Shown here piece after piece: positions 44,062-54,000 of a DNA stretch of 64,000 bases. Position 1 is the first letter of the stretch. Every line of letters begins with the position of its first letter. The translations under genes were made by a program, and so were the position numbers. The notes below the pieces were generated by a model, which had not been told where the DNA came from, searched no databases, and saw nothing but the letters and a program-made list of their open reading frames with translations. The stretch is from NCBI GenBank assembly GCA_021775255.1, contig JAJFIA010000001.1, forward strand, positions 1 to 64,000. The letters are read 5' to 3'. This DNA is from Roseovarius sp. (lineage in GTDB: Bacteria; Pseudomonadota; Alphaproteobacteria; Rhodobacterales; Rhodobacteraceae).

Positions 44062-44166
44062 ACAGGTTTTGCGGGTTTCGCCTTAAAACCGTCCGGCCGG
44101 ATTCCGGGTGGACCGCGCGCCCCATCGAAGGCATGAGCAAAGCGAATTGCCGTGAGATATTGAAAG

Positions 44167-44243
<77 letters not shown>

Positions 44244-44290
44244 GTGTCTGAGGCGGTATAGTCACCATCCCCCTGCCCCGCAATACAAAT

Positions 44291-44327
44291 AATGCCCTCG
44301 CACCCGTCTGGGCGCGAAGGCATTTTT
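44291..44327 (-). terminator. Hairpin after the first small lipoprotein gene
   Basis: AATGCC(T)TCGC-CCC-4-GGG-GCGA-GGCATT stem. It is flanked by T runs on both strands, so it could end transcription from either side. Confidence 0.6.
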
Positions 44328-44358
44328 CAGCTTGCTAAACATCACAGTTTAGGCAGGA

Positions 44359-44619
44359 TTAATTCCCGGTACCGCTGCCGGCGTCGCCACCGCCACCATC
44401 TTGTGTTTGGGTATCCTCATAGCCTTGCTGCCCGGTTGGTGGAATGCAGTTTGAGCTGCCGCCCGCTGTCTGGCCACCGGTGCATCCACCGCCGCCTTCA
44501 TTGCCATATTTGTCATAAACAGGTTCCGGGGCAATCGGCTCGGGCACTGGCTCGGGTTGCGCACATGCCGAAACAATCACAAGAATTGATATTGTTGACA
44601 ATGATTTGAATAAGCTCAT
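44359..44619 (-). CDS. Small lipoprotein with PIAPEPVYDKYGN motif
   Basis: 86 residues. Lipoprotein signal (ISILVIVSAC, lipobox cysteine near 19), then a Pro/Glu stretch and PIAPEPVYDKYGN. The rest is low-complexity Gly/Gln/Thr-rich. It is paralogous to the 42-residue lipoprotein at 45688-45816 up to YGN. Outer-membrane or periplasmic anchoring is expected. Function unknown. Confidence 0.75.
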   Translation of the reverse strand: MSLFKSLSTISILVIVSACAQPEPVPEPIAPEPVYDKYGNEGGGGCTGGQTAGGSSNCIPPTGQQGYEDTQTQDGGGGDAGSGTGN

Positions 44620-44804
44620 TTACTTCACTCCATATTTTTTTTGGCCATAAGATTCCAGCTTGATATGTTATATATGAAATTCAGGCCACATCCAATGAAA
44701 ACATGACATATGCTATCCTGATTGCACCACCTCCTCTAAGCATGGGTAAATCCCATACCAGAGACGCGATACATGGTGATCTGGTGAAAACGGAGTAAAT
44801 AATC

Positions 44805-45554
44805 ATGCGGTATCCGAGCTGCGCCATATTCTGTCTGCTTTGCTGCCCCGCGCTGATCGCCCAGGCGCAACAACCGCCAGGCGTGGATATTGAGATCGTT
44901 CTGGCGGTGGATGCCTCGGGCAGTGTGGATCGCCATGAGCTCAAATTGCAGCTTGATGGCATTGCCGCCGCTTTTCGGGATCCGCAGATCATACAGGCCA
45001 TATCGGCCGGGCCTTATCAAAGGATCTATGCCGCAGCGCTTATCTGGTCGGATGCCACTTATCAAAAACACCCGACTGACTGGTTCATGATTGACAGCGC
45101 GCAAGCAGGCGAGGAATTTGCCGCCACAGTTGAAACCATGGCAACCCAGCACGGCGCGATTGCCGCCATTGGCGGCGGCGGCACCGGGCTTGGATCGGGG
45201 ATGGAATATGCGCTTGGCATGATCGAGGATAACGGGGTGACTGCCCTGCGCAAGGTTGTCGATATATCCGGCGACGGGCGCGAATCAGAACCCTGGCGGG
45301 AAGGCGAAACCATGCTGCCGAAGGCGCGTGAGATTGCAAAGGCCCTTGGGGTCACCGTCAATGGTCTGGCGATCCAGATCAGCATCCCCGATCTGACCGA
45401 ATATTACCGCGACAATGTTCTGGTTGGCCCGGACAGCTTTGTCCTGCCTGCAGACGATTTTGAGGATTATGCGCGGGCAATCAGGAAAAAGCTTTTGCGC
45501 GAACTGGCCCCGGCCGTGATCGGGCAAGCAGCCCCACCGGGATCTTCTGGTTGA
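44805..45554 (+). CDS. DUF1194 vWA-like exported protein
   Basis: 249 residues. Signal peptide (FCLLCCPALIAQA), then a vWA-like domain with MIDAS VLAVDASGSVDRHE near residue 38 and a threonine loop GGGGTGLGSGMEYAL. DUF1194 proteins are widespread in alphaproteobacteria and probably bind a partner through the metal site. SD GGAG. Flanked on both sides by the paralogous tiny lipoprotein genes on the other strand. Confidence 0.88.
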   Translation: MRYPSCAIFCLLCCPALIAQAQQPPGVDIEIVLAVDASGSVDRHELKLQLDGIAAAFRDPQIIQAISAGPYQRIYAAALIWSDATYQKHPTDWFMIDSAQAGEEFAATVETMATQHGAIAAIGGGGTGLGSGMEYALGMIEDNGVTALRKVVDISGDGRESEPWREGETMLPKAREIAKALGVTVNGLAIQISIPDLTEYYRDNVLVGPDSFVLPADDFEDYARAIRKKLLRELAPAVIGQAAPPGSSG

Positions 45555-45627
45555 GGCGCTCTTCTGGTTGAGGCCTTTTCTGATGGCTATAAAAAATTTT
45601 CACCACGGTCAGGTGGCGGAACAAAAA

Positions 45628-45660
45628 AAGCCGTAACCTGATAGCCTCAGGTTACGGCTT
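45628..45660 (-). terminator. Strong Rho-independent terminator
   Basis: A perfect 14-bp stem AAGCCGTAACCTGA / TCAGGTTACGGCTT with a 5-base loop, followed on the minus strand by seven T. It ends the 42-residue lipoprotein gene. Confidence 0.9.
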
Positions 45661-45687
45661 CTTACAACCAATCAGGTTGTAATGTTC

Positions 45688-45816
45688 TTATACGGGGTTA
45701 CCGTATTTGTCGTATACAGGCTCAGGAGCGATCGGAGCTGGTGGCTCTTCTTGCTGTGCACAAGCTGTAAGGAAAAGGCTAACGGCGACAACGCCAAGGA
45801 TTTTCATCGATTTCAT
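45688..45816 (-). CDS. Very small lipoprotein (42 residues), paralogue of the 44359 gene
   Basis: A lipoprotein signal (ILGVVAVSLFLTAC) and a short mature part with PIAPEPVYDKYGN followed by PV and stop. SD GGAG, 9 bases before the ATG at 45816. Its own terminator follows, so this is a real short gene. Its mature part is essentially the conserved motif alone, which marks that motif as the functional unit. Confidence 0.8.
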   Translation of the reverse strand: MKSMKILGVVAVSLFLTACAQQEEPPAPIAPEPVYDKYGNPV

Positions 45817-45938
45817 TCATCTGCTCCAGATATATTAAACAACGCCACCTTAGCAGCACCAGATAGGGTTTGTCGAATACCTTTTATATCCTGTGCCATA
45901 TGACGTATTCTTGCCACATCACATCAATGTGCGGCCGT

Positions 45939-47159
45939 TTAACCAAACAGCTCATGCGCCAGCTCAAGTGCTTCTATCAACTGATCAATTTCGCCTTTGG
46001 TGTTATACATGCCAAAGGATGCGCGGCATGTTGCCGTCAGGCCCAGATGATCCATCAAAGGCCCGGCGCAATGGTGCCCGGCCCTGACAGCAACCCCCTT
46101 TTTATCAAGGATAGTTGATATATCATGGGCATGTGCCGCCCCTTGCATGGTGAACGAAAATATCGCCGCCTTGCCCGGTGCCTGCCCCTGAACATTCAGC
46201 CAGTTCAGCCCGCTCAGGCGTTTTTGCGCGTAATCCGCAAGATCCTGCTCATGCGCTGCAATCGCCTCCATCCCCACATCCATCATATAATTCAGCGCCG
46301 CACCCAGCCCGATCGCCTGCACAATTCCGGGGGTTCCGGCTTCAAATTTCATCGGCGGGGTGTTGTATGTCACCGCGTCTTTGCTGACTTCGCGAATCAT
46401 GTCACCACCGCCCATGAAGGGGCGCATCTCGGCCATGCGCTCGCGGCGCACAAATATCGCCCCCGAGGCCGACGGACCATAAAGCTTGTGCCCGGTAATG
46501 GCATAGAAATCACAGCCAATATCATCAATGCTGACCGGGCCGTGCACCGCCGCCTGAGAGCCATCGACCAGCACCGGCACACCGCGTTCGCGGGCGGCCT
46601 GGCAGATTGTTTTCACATCCACCTTTGTGCCCAGAACATTCGATAGATGGGTAATGGCAATCAGCTTGGTACGCGGGGTGATTGCATCAATCACCGCCTG
46701 AGGATCAAGCGCGCCAACAGCATCCGTATCCACCCATTTAAGCGCCACACCCTGCCGCTCCCGCAGGAAATGCCAGGGCACGATATTGGCGTGATGCTCC
46801 ATCACTGAAAGCAATATCTCATCGCCCGCCTGCATCCGGGGCATGGCCCAGCCATACGCCACCATATTGATCCCCTCGGTGGTGCCGGAATTGAGGATGA
46901 TCTGATCCTCATCCGAAACGCCGAGAAATTTCGCGATGATGCCGCGCACCGCCTCATATTTTTCCGTGGCGATATTTGACAGCGTATGCAGCCCGCGATG
47001 CACATTGGCATATTCATGGGCATAGGCGCGTGTGACAGTATCAATCACCACCTGAGGCTTTTGCGCCGAGGCCCCGTTATCAAGGTAAACCAGCGGCTTG
47101 CCATTGATTTCACGCGACAGGATCGGAAAATCGGCGCGGATTTTTTCAACGTCCAGCAT
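45939..47159 (-). CDS. sufS: SufS-type cysteine desulfurase
   Basis: 406 residues. Group II desulfurase that takes sulfur from cysteine for the SUF scaffold. PLP lysine in AITGHKLYGPSASGAIF near residue 228. Catalytic cysteine is in LTATCRASFGMYN near 367. The start at 47159 (MLDVEKIRADFP) follows the upstream stop by one base. Last gene of the suf operon here; the sufT and sufA genes often found after it are missing. Confidence 0.95.
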   Translation of the reverse strand: MLDVEKIRADFPILSREINGKPLVYLDNGASAQKPQVVIDTVTRAYAHEYANVHRGLHTLSNIATEKYEAVRGIIAKFLGVSDEDQIILNSGTTEGINMVAYGWAMPRMQAGDEILLSVMEHHANIVPWHFLRERQGVALKWVDTDAVGALDPQAVIDAITPRTKLIAITHLSNVLGTKVDVKTICQAARERGVPVLVDGSQAAVHGPVSIDDIGCDFYAITGHKLYGPSASGAIFVRRERMAEMRPFMGGGDMIREVSKDAVTYNTPPMKFEAGTPGIVQAIGLGAALNYMMDVGMEAIAAHEQDLADYAQKRLSGLNWLNVQGQAPGKAAIFSFTMQGAAHAHDISTILDKKGVAVRAGHHCAGPLMDHLGLTATCRASFGMYNTKGEIDQLIEALELAHELFG

Positions 47160-47160
47160 C

Positions 47161-47766
47161 TCAGGGCCCTCCGGCGACAAGCATGAAAACGGCCATCAGG
47201 GATAAAACGATAGCCATGGTAACACCCAGATAGGTCAGAACCGTCAGAACCGCGGCCTTGAGCTTATCGTGAAAACCATGGGCTTCATCCACAAACACGA
47301 TATGAATATAAATTCCCCAAATCCCCGCACCAAGTGTAAACAACGATGTCAGGCCCGGCGAAATTGCGGTAAACACCAGCGCAATCAGGCTGACAATCAG
47401 GCGCAGCGCCTGTATCCAGACGATCAGCGCCAGAATATCTTCATGCCGCGCCTTGCCACCAAAGGATTGGCCAAAACTGAAGATGAACCTGCTTACCAGC
47501 GCCAGAACCAGGTACATGAAGCCGGCAAATAATACCGGTGTCTGCACAATCGGCGCATAAAAGGCCCGCACCGACGGGTCTTGCGGCGGATAAAGCAACC
47601 CGGTGAGCGCATAGATAATGACATTCAGAGCCGTCATCAGCGCCAGACCCATCATCAGGGGGCGCCGCGCGAGATTCAGCCCGGTGATCTTTGGCACCAC
47701 AAGCTGTGGTGTCAGAACGGTCTCACGCAGCAAACCGGGCAGATCAAGGGTTTTGATGTCCGTCAT
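47161..47766 (-). CDS. YIP1-family membrane protein in the suf operon
   Basis: 201 residues, five hydrophobic helices (LALMTALNVIIYALTGLLY, VLFAGFMYLVLALVSRFIF, ILALIVWIQALRLIVSLIALVF, LFTLGAGIWGIYIHIVFV, AVLTVLTYLGVTMAIVL). Its ATG overlaps the stop of the next upstream gene. Role in iron-sulfur assembly unknown. Confidence 0.75.
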   Translation of the reverse strand: MTDIKTLDLPGLLRETVLTPQLVVPKITGLNLARRPLMMGLALMTALNVIIYALTGLLYPPQDPSVRAFYAPIVQTPVLFAGFMYLVLALVSRFIFSFGQSFGGKARHEDILALIVWIQALRLIVSLIALVFTAISPGLTSLFTLGAGIWGIYIHIVFVDEAHGFHDKLKAAVLTVLTYLGVTMAIVLSLMAVFMLVAGGP

Positions 47767-48248
47767 GCCCGGCCCCATCCTGCCTCAGACAGGCCCGCCA
47801 GCCAAAACAGCAAGAAAACCGCCAGCCATATGGCACCCACCACATTCAGCACCGCCCCCGGCCCGGCCATCCCCGCCAACAGCCCGTGCAGCAAAACAAC
47901 CGGGCTTGCGGCCAGAAACGCCCAAAACAGCGCCAGCCGCGCATATAGTGCCGGGCATATTCCGCCAAAGGCCCGCAGGAACAGATAGCTGAGATAGGAC
48001 AGCGCGTAGAGCATCAACGGCGCCACGAATACCCAGGCGGCCAGGGTTGTGCCGATCACCGGCCAGGGATCATGACCTTGCAGATAGGCCTCGCGCGCCA
48101 GCCGCGGCGTTTGTGCGATGAACATCATCAGACAGCCGGCAAAAACCAGCATCAGGGCGCGCTCTTCGCGGCCGCCCGTATCATAAAGCCTGCGAAACAT
48201 GCCGCGTGGCCGCCGATACGTGGCGGCAATGTCGTTGATGACCGGCAT
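47763..48248 (-). CDS. Second YIP1-like membrane protein in the suf operon
   Basis: 161 residues, about four helices (ALMLVFAGCLMMFIAQTP, WPVIGTTLAAWVFVAPLMLYALSYLSYLF, LALFWAFLAASPVVLLHGLLAG, AIWLAVFLLFWLAGL). It overlaps sufD by one base and the next gene by four. Conserved position in Rhodobacteraceae suf operons. Function unknown. Confidence 0.72.
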   Translation of the reverse strand: MPVINDIAATYRRPRGMFRRLYDTGGREERALMLVFAGCLMMFIAQTPRLAREAYLQGHDPWPVIGTTLAAWVFVAPLMLYALSYLSYLFLRAFGGICPALYARLALFWAFLAASPVVLLHGLLAGMAGPGAVLNVVGAIWLAVFLLFWLAGLSEAGWGRA

Positions 48249-49531
48249 CAGCCCCGCCTGCGCAAAAGCCAGCCTTCAAGCTGGGCATTGATCGCCGCGC
48301 GCAGGGCTGCATCCTCCACTTCCTCCACCGCTTCCGCCAGAAAGGCCAGCGTCAGAAGGTCGGTGGCAATGTCTTTCGGCACCCCGCGCGCACGCATGTA
48401 AAACAGCGCTTCCTCGTCAATCGCACCCGAGGTCGACCCATGCGAACACACCACATCATCGGCATAAATCTCAAGCTCGGGCTTGGCCAGAAACTGGCTG
48501 TCCTCATCTAGCATCAAGGCCTGTGAAATCTGATAGCCGTCGGTTTTCTGGGCAATCTGTTTTACCAGAATCTTGCCCTGAAACACGCCCGTGGCACCAT
48601 TTCGCAGCACTTTCTTGAACACCTGACGGCTTTCACAGGCACGCGCATCATGGGTGATGAAAACCGTGTCATCATGATGAAAATCCCCGTCGCCCATGGC
48701 CACCCCGGCCACATGCGCCACCGCGTCATCGCCGGTCAGTTCGATCACGCATTCATTGCGCGTAAGCTTGCCATTGGCCGTCATGGTGAAGGATTTGAAC
48801 AGGCTCGCCGCGCCCAGCCGCGCAAAAACATGCGTCACCGCCCGGCGTTCATGATCGCGGCCCTGGCTGCGCACATGATGGAATTTCGCCCCATCGGCCA
48901 CATCCACCTCAAGCACCATATTGAGCCGCGCCGCCGCCGGGCCGTCTTCCATCAGCGTTAGTTCGGTACCGGGATCAAGCCGGATAACATGGTGCAGGAT
49001 CGCATCAGAACCCGTTGAATTATGGATGTAAATCAGGTTTATGGGCTTTGATACCCGGCCCCGGACATGGATCACAACACCATCACTTGCAAGCCCGGTA
49101 TTCAGCGCCGCCAATGGCCGCGCCACCGGGTTTTGCCCGCGCGCTTCCAATTCGCCGTAGACATCCTTTGCCCAGTGAATATCGGTGTTTGTCACCTCTG
49201 AAAGCCGCTCGATCGTCACGTCTTCCATGGCCAGATCATCGCTTGTGACGGCATCAAAAACCCCGTCAACAAACACGATCTTCAGCCGCTCACCGGCCTC
49301 GAACACCGATCCCGTGTCATGATCAAACAAAGCCGCCTTCGGGGCTTCAACCTGCACCAGACTATCGGGCCGGGTATATTTCCAATATTCATCGCGCCGC
49401 TGCGGCAGCCCCATTGCCCGCACCCGTGCCAGCGCCGCACCGCGCGCCGTATTGGCCCAGCCCGCGCCTTGCGGGGGAACCTGCGCCAGCCGTGCCTCGG
49501 TCAGGCTTTGGTTTTCCTGCAAAGCGGCCAT
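48248..49531 (-). CDS. sufD: SufD, Fe-S cluster assembly
   Basis: 427 residues. Part of the SufBC2D scaffold. Beta-helix core with ADGAKFHHVRSQGR and the C-terminal DDVVCSHGSTSGAIDEEALFYMRARG, which holds the conserved SufD histidine and cysteine at the SufB interface. Its ATG overlaps the sufC stop. Confidence 0.95.
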   Translation of the reverse strand: MAALQENQSLTEARLAQVPPQGAGWANTARGAALARVRAMGLPQRRDEYWKYTRPDSLVQVEAPKAALFDHDTGSVFEAGERLKIVFVDGVFDAVTSDDLAMEDVTIERLSEVTNTDIHWAKDVYGELEARGQNPVARPLAALNTGLASDGVVIHVRGRVSKPINLIYIHNSTGSDAILHHVIRLDPGTELTLMEDGPAAARLNMVLEVDVADGAKFHHVRSQGRDHERRAVTHVFARLGAASLFKSFTMTANGKLTRNECVIELTGDDAVAHVAGVAMGDGDFHHDDTVFITHDARACESRQVFKKVLRNGATGVFQGKILVKQIAQKTDGYQISQALMLDEDSQFLAKPELEIYADDVVCSHGSTSGAIDEEALFYMRARGVPKDIATDLLTLAFLAEAVEEVEDAALRAAINAQLEGWLLRRRG

Positions 49532-50286
49532 TACGCCACCTCCGCCAGAATATCGGCGTAGCCGTTGTTTTCAACTTCCAATGCCAGTTCGGGCCCGCCG
49601 GTTTTTACAATCCTGCCATCGGCCATGATATGCACCACATCCGGTTTGATATGGTCCAGAAGCCGTTGATAATGCGTGATAACCAGAAATCCCCGGTCTT
49701 TGCTGCGCAGGGCATTCACCCCTTCCGCCACCAGCTTCATCGCATCCACATCAAGGCCCGAATCTGTCTCGTCCAGGATGCACATGCGCGGCTCCAAAAC
49801 AGCCATCTGCAGGATCTCATTGCGCTTTTTCTCACCGCCGGAAAAGCCCACATTCACCGGCCGTTTGAGCATATCCGCATCAATCTTCAGCTCTTTCGCC
49901 TTGGCGCGCACCATTTTAAGGAAATCCGTGGCGCTCATCTCCTCCTGACCGCGCGCCTTGCGCTGCGCATTTACGGCGGTGCGCAGGAAGGTCATATTGC
50001 CCACCCCGGGAATTTCCACCGGATACTGAAACGCCAGAAAAAGCCCCGCCGCCGCGCGCTCTTCCGGCTCCATCTCCAACAGGTTCTGCCCATCAAGCGT
50101 GGCCGTGCCGCCCGTCACCTCATAGCCGTCCTTGCCCGACAGCACATAAGACAGCGTCGATTTACCCGAGCCATTAGGCCCCATGATCGCATGCACTGCT
50201 CCAGCCTCGATATCGAGGCTCAGCCCCTTGAGAATACTCTTGTCTTCTTCTTCAAGATCGACATGTAAATCATTGATATTAAGCAT
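49531..50286 (-). CDS. sufC: SufC, ATPase of the SUF scaffold
   Basis: 251 residues. ABC ATPase with Walker A MGPNGSGKST near residue 36, signature VGFSGGEKKRNEI and Walker B CILDETDSGLDVDA. Cytosolic; drives shape change of SufBD during cluster building. Confidence 0.97.
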   Translation of the reverse strand: MLNINDLHVDLEEEDKSILKGLSLDIEAGAVHAIMGPNGSGKSTLSYVLSGKDGYEVTGGTATLDGQNLLEMEPEERAAAGLFLAFQYPVEIPGVGNMTFLRTAVNAQRKARGQEEMSATDFLKMVRAKAKELKIDADMLKRPVNVGFSGGEKKRNEILQMAVLEPRMCILDETDSGLDVDAMKLVAEGVNALRSKDRGFLVITHYQRLLDHIKPDVVHIMADGRIVKTGGPELALEVENNGYADILAEVA

Positions 50287-50363
50287 ATTTATCTCTTTTC
50301 ATTTTCTCATGTACCGATGGCACATAAATTGTCATATCTCATTAAGATCACTGTTTTCTGCCC

Positions 50364-50765
50364 TCACGTCAGGCTCAAAGCCAAGCCACCCACCGCAAGC
50401 CCCATGCCAAAGCCGATGACCAACAGGCGCAGCCCCTGATAGGACCGCAAAACCGTGAATGACAGCCCGAAAAGCAACGCCAAAAGCGCCATGGAAAACA
50501 AACCAAACGCCCCGGTGGCAACAATGATCACAAACATTTCCGGCGTTTCGGTATCCGCCAGCGCCCGGTCATAATTTGCATTGGCAAACATCAACATCAC
50601 CATGGCAATCAACCCCCAGACCCCGCCAAATACCCCCCAGAGATATTTGCCAATGCCCGAGCTTTGCGGGGCCCTGCGCACTGGTTTAACCTCCGGCTCA
50701 GCATGCCGATGGCTGGCGGTTTTATTAATCCGCGCAATGCGTTCCTGGAAATCAGAACTTCCCAC
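50364..50765 (-). CDS. Small membrane protein between sufB and sufC
   Basis: 133 residues: a basic cytosolic head, then three hydrophobic helices (YLWGVFGGVWGLIAMVMLMFA, FVIIVATGAFGLFSMALLALLFGL, LRLLVIGFGMGLAVGGLAL). It follows the sufB stop by 3 bases. A hypothetical gene at this place is common in the family. Function unknown. Confidence 0.7.
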   Translation of the reverse strand: MGSSDFQERIARINKTASHRHAEPEVKPVRRAPQSSGIGKYLWGVFGGVWGLIAMVMLMFANANYDRALADTETPEMFVIIVATGAFGLFSMALLALLFGLSFTVLRSYQGLRLLVIGFGMGLAVGGLALSLT

Positions 50766-50768
50766 GAG

Positions 50769-52292
50769 CTACCCCACCGATCCTTCCAGCGATATCGCCA
50801 CCAACGCCTGCGCCTCCATGGCAAATTCCATCGGCAGCGCCTGCAGCACCTCCTTGGCAAAGCCGTTGACAATCAGCGCCACCGCCTCTTCCTCGCCAAT
50901 GCCGCGCTGACGGCAGTAAAACATCTGATCGTCATCCACTTTTGAGGTGGTGGCCTCATGCTCGACCCGGCTGGAATTGTTTTTGACCTCAATATACGGC
51001 ACCGTATGCGCGCCACACTTATCGCCGATCAGAAGGCTGTCACATTGGGTATAATTGCGCGAGTTTTTCGCCTTGGGATGCATGGAAACCAGCCCGCGAT
51101 AGGTGTTTTGCGCGTGCCCCGCGCTGATCCCTTTTGAAACAATACGCGAGCGTGTGTTTTTGCCCAGATGGATCATCTTCGTGCCGGTATCGGCCTGCTG
51201 ATAATTATTGGTGATGGCGATGGAATAAAACTCGCCCTGGGCGTCATCCCCGCGCAAAATGCAGCTTGGATATTTCCACGTCACCGCTGATCCGGTTTCC
51301 ACCTGCGTCCACATCACCTTGGCCCGGTCGCCGCGGCAATCGGCGCGTTTGGTGACGAAATTATATATCCCGCCCTTGCCGTTCTCATCGCCGGGATACC
51401 AGTTTTGCACGGTGGAATATTTCACCTCGGCATCTTCTTCGATAATGATCTCAACCACCGCCGCATGTAATTGGCTGGTATCCCTTTGCGGCGCGGTACA
51501 GCCCTCAAGATAGCTCACGTATGAGCCCTTATCGGCAATGATCAGCGTGCGCTCAAACTGGCCGGTATTTTCCGCATTGATCCGGAAATACGTGCTCAAT
51601 TCCATCGGGCAGCGCACCCCCGGCGGGATATAAACAAATGAGCCATCCGAGAACACGGCAGAATTTAGCGTGGCATAGTAATTGTCGCTCACCGGCACCA
51701 CAGTCCCGAGGTATTTTTTTACCAGCTCGGGATGCTCGCGAATGGCCTCGGAAATGGAGCAAAAAATCACCCCGGCCTTCTTCAGCTCGGCCTGAAAAGT
51801 GGTGCCCACCGACACCGAATCAAACACCGCATCCACCGCCACCTTACGGCCCTCGGCAGGGGCCTCCCCGGCGCCTTCAACGCCTGCCAATATCATCTGT
51901 TCCTTCAGGGGAATGCCCAGCTTGGCATAGGTCGCGAGCAGCTTGGGATCCACCTCATCCAATGATTTTGGCTTTACTTCCATGGACTTGGGCCGCGCGT
52001 AATAATAAATATCCTGAAAATCAATTTCCGGATAATCTATCATCGCCCAATCCGGTTCCGTCCGGGTGAGCCAGCGCTCATAGGCCTTGAGCCGCCATTC
52101 GGTCATCCATTCCGGCTCATCATTTTTGCTGGAAATCAGTCGCACGATATCCGGCGTCAGCCCCTTGGGGGCATATTCCATCTCAATGTCGGTTTCCCAG
52201 CCGTATTTATAGGTGCCACCCACATCGCGCACCGCCTCGACCGTTTCCTGATCAACGCCGTCTTTTGCCTGCATATCGTCCACGATTGCCAT
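50769..52292 (-). CDS. sufB: SufB, Fe-S cluster scaffold
   Basis: 507 residues. Core scaffold subunit. Seen: [17 protein letters not shown] at the start, [28 protein letters not shown] (with the sulfur-accepting region), [36 protein letters not shown] and the C-terminal [24 protein letters not shown]. Length normal. Confidence 0.97.
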   Translation of the reverse strand: MAIVDDMQAKDGVDQETVEAVRDVGGTYKYGWETDIEMEYAPKGLTPDIVRLISSKNDEPEWMTEWRLKAYERWLTRTEPDWAMIDYPEIDFQDIYYYARPKSMEVKPKSLDEVDPKLLATYAKLGIPLKEQMILAGVEGAGEAPAEGRKVAVDAVFDSVSVGTTFQAELKKAGVIFCSISEAIREHPELVKKYLGTVVPVSDNYYATLNSAVFSDGSFVYIPPGVRCPMELSTYFRINAENTGQFERTLIIADKGSYVSYLEGCTAPQRDTSQLHAAVVEIIIEEDAEVKYSTVQNWYPGDENGKGGIYNFVTKRADCRGDRAKVMWTQVETGSAVTWKYPSCILRGDDAQGEFYSIAITNNYQQADTGTKMIHLGKNTRSRIVSKGISAGHAQNTYRGLVSMHPKAKNSRNYTQCDSLLIGDKCGAHTVPYIEVKNNSSRVEHEATTSKVDDDQMFYCRQRGIGEEEAVALIVNGFAKEVLQALPMEFAMEAQALVAISLEGSVG

Positions 52293-52310
52293 GGCCCAAC
52301 TCCTGTTAAA

Positions 52311-53357
52311 TTACGCCGCACGGGCGCGGTATTTCTGTCGCTGTACGGTCCAGCTTTGCACAAAGCGCCGAACCTCGTCTTCCGTCGTCTCCGGCCCCAG
52401 CGACACCCGCACAGCACAAGCCGCCAATGCCGGATCAAATCCCATCGCCGCCAGCACATTACTGACCCGCACCTTGCCACTGGAACAGGCCGAACCGGCG
52501 GATATGGCAAAGCCTGCAAGGTCCAGCGCCATCACCTGAGTCTCGCCCTTCCAGCCGGGTGTGATGAAACAACTGGTGTTGGGAAGGCGCGATTCCGATT
52601 TCCCGACAAAAATAGTCTCTTTTGCCGAATGCGCAATAGTTGATTCTAGAATGTTTCTAAGTTTCTCCACATGCGCCCATCTGCCCGCCTGCAAATCCCT
52701 CTGAGCTGCTTCGGCCGCCGCGCCAAACCCGGCAATGCCAATGACGTTTTCGGTGCCCGCCCGGCGGCCCATTTCCTGCCCGCCGCCACGGATTTGCGCG
52801 GCAATATCACTGCCCCGCTTCACCACCAGCGCGCCAACCCCCTTGGGCCCGCCCAGCTTATGGCTTGATATCACAGCCATCTCACAACCCAACGCATCAA
52901 ACCCGACCGGCAGCTTGCCAAATCCTTGCGTCATATCACAAAGCGCCAGCCCCTGCGGCAAGTTCTGCACAATACCGGTCTCCGGATTGGCCAGTTGCAA
53001 AACCGATTTACCCGGCGCCATTACCTCAACCTGGCCAGTCTCATGCACCGGTAAATCCCGGCCAACCCAGGCCCCAACCGCATCATGCTCAATCGCCGCC
53101 CCGGCAAATCCGCGCCCGGCACAGCCCAGAGCCGCCGCCTCACTGGCACTGGCGGTAAAAATCACATCCGCGCCATCCGCCCCCAATGCCCCGGCCACCT
53201 GCGCCCGCGCCCGCTCCACCAATGCCTTGGCCGCGCGCCCCTCGGCATGCACCGATGACGGATTGCCCACAACATCCATCGCCGCCAGCATCGCGCCCCG
53301 CGCCTCTGCCCGCAGCGGTGCCGTGGCATTATGATCCAGATAGACCCGGGCTGTCAT
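52311..53357 (-). CDS. IscS/NifS-like cysteine desulfurase
   Basis: 348 residues, group I type. Start MTARVYLDHNATAPLRAEARG. PLP lysine is in ISSHKLGGPKGVGAL near residue 190, and the catalytic cysteine loop is ISAGSACSSGKVRVSNVL near 305. Second desulfurase of the operon besides sufS, next to the iscR-type regulator, as is usual in Rhodobacteraceae. Confidence 0.92.
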   Translation of the reverse strand: MTARVYLDHNATAPLRAEARGAMLAAMDVVGNPSSVHAEGRAAKALVERARAQVAGALGADGADVIFTASASEAAALGCAGRGFAGAAIEHDAVGAWVGRDLPVHETGQVEVMAPGKSVLQLANPETGIVQNLPQGLALCDMTQGFGKLPVGFDALGCEMAVISSHKLGGPKGVGALVVKRGSDIAAQIRGGGQEMGRRAGTENVIGIAGFGAAAEAAQRDLQAGRWAHVEKLRNILESTIAHSAKETIFVGKSESRLPNTSCFITPGWKGETQVMALDLAGFAISAGSACSSGKVRVSNVLAAMGFDPALAACAVRVSLGPETTEDEVRRFVQSWTVQRQKYRARAA

Positions 53358-53475
53358 ACCCAACCCCGCCTTTCATTTTTCCAAAAATACTCGCGCCGCA
53401 GGCATGATACGGCGCCCGCAAGGGCGCCCCACCGCGACGACGCAGTCGGCGCAAAACCTGAAACCAGCGCCCGCA

Positions 53476-53937
53476 TCATTCCTCATCCACCACCGCAAAC
53501 AACCCCGGAACCGCCGGGCATGGCATCAGCTCATTGTCCACCACATCACTCAGCCGGGTTTGATGCAAGAACACATAAACCTGCGCACTCAGCCCCTCCC
53601 ACAGCCGGTTGGTCACCGATTGCGCCTTTGATCCCGATGCCCCGCCCGAGGCCCCCGCGCCCTTGTGCAGCGCATCCACCGTCTCATCCACTGCCGCCAG
53701 CACATCCGATACCCGTATCTCCGACGCTGCCCGCGCCAGCCGGTATCCGCCCCCCGGCCCGCGCACCGAGGCCACCAGATCGGCCCGCCTGAGCTTGACA
53801 AACAACTGCTCCAGATAGGGCAGTGAAATATCCTGCCGCTTAGATATATCCCCCAGCGTCACCAGTGCATCGCCTTCCTGCAACGCAATATCGGCCAGCG
53901 CCACCATGGCATAACGGCCTTTTGTGCTTAATTTCAT
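53476..53937 (-). CDS. iscR: Rrf2-family regulator, IscR-like
   Basis: 153 residues. Winged-helix MKLSTKGRYAMVALADIAL ... ISLPYLEQLFVKLRRADLVASVRGPGGGYRLAR. The three clustered cysteines that ligate [2Fe-2S] in enterobacterial IscR are replaced by a Gly/Ala/Ser loop (HKGAGASGGASGSK), and the only cysteine is C140 near the end. Rhodobacter-type IscR proteins are known to lack the usual triad. First gene of the suf operon. Palindromes lie in the region upstream. Confidence 0.9.
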   Translation of the reverse strand: MKLSTKGRYAMVALADIALQEGDALVTLGDISKRQDISLPYLEQLFVKLRRADLVASVRGPGGGYRLARAASEIRVSDVLAAVDETVDALHKGAGASGGASGSKAQSVTNRLWEGLSAQVYVFLHQTRLSDVVDNELMPCPAVPGLFAVVDEE

Positions 53938-54000
53938 ATGCCATTCCCTTCGCGAATAGATTGACCTCATCAAGCACAAGGCTTATCTCGCTAGCAAGTG

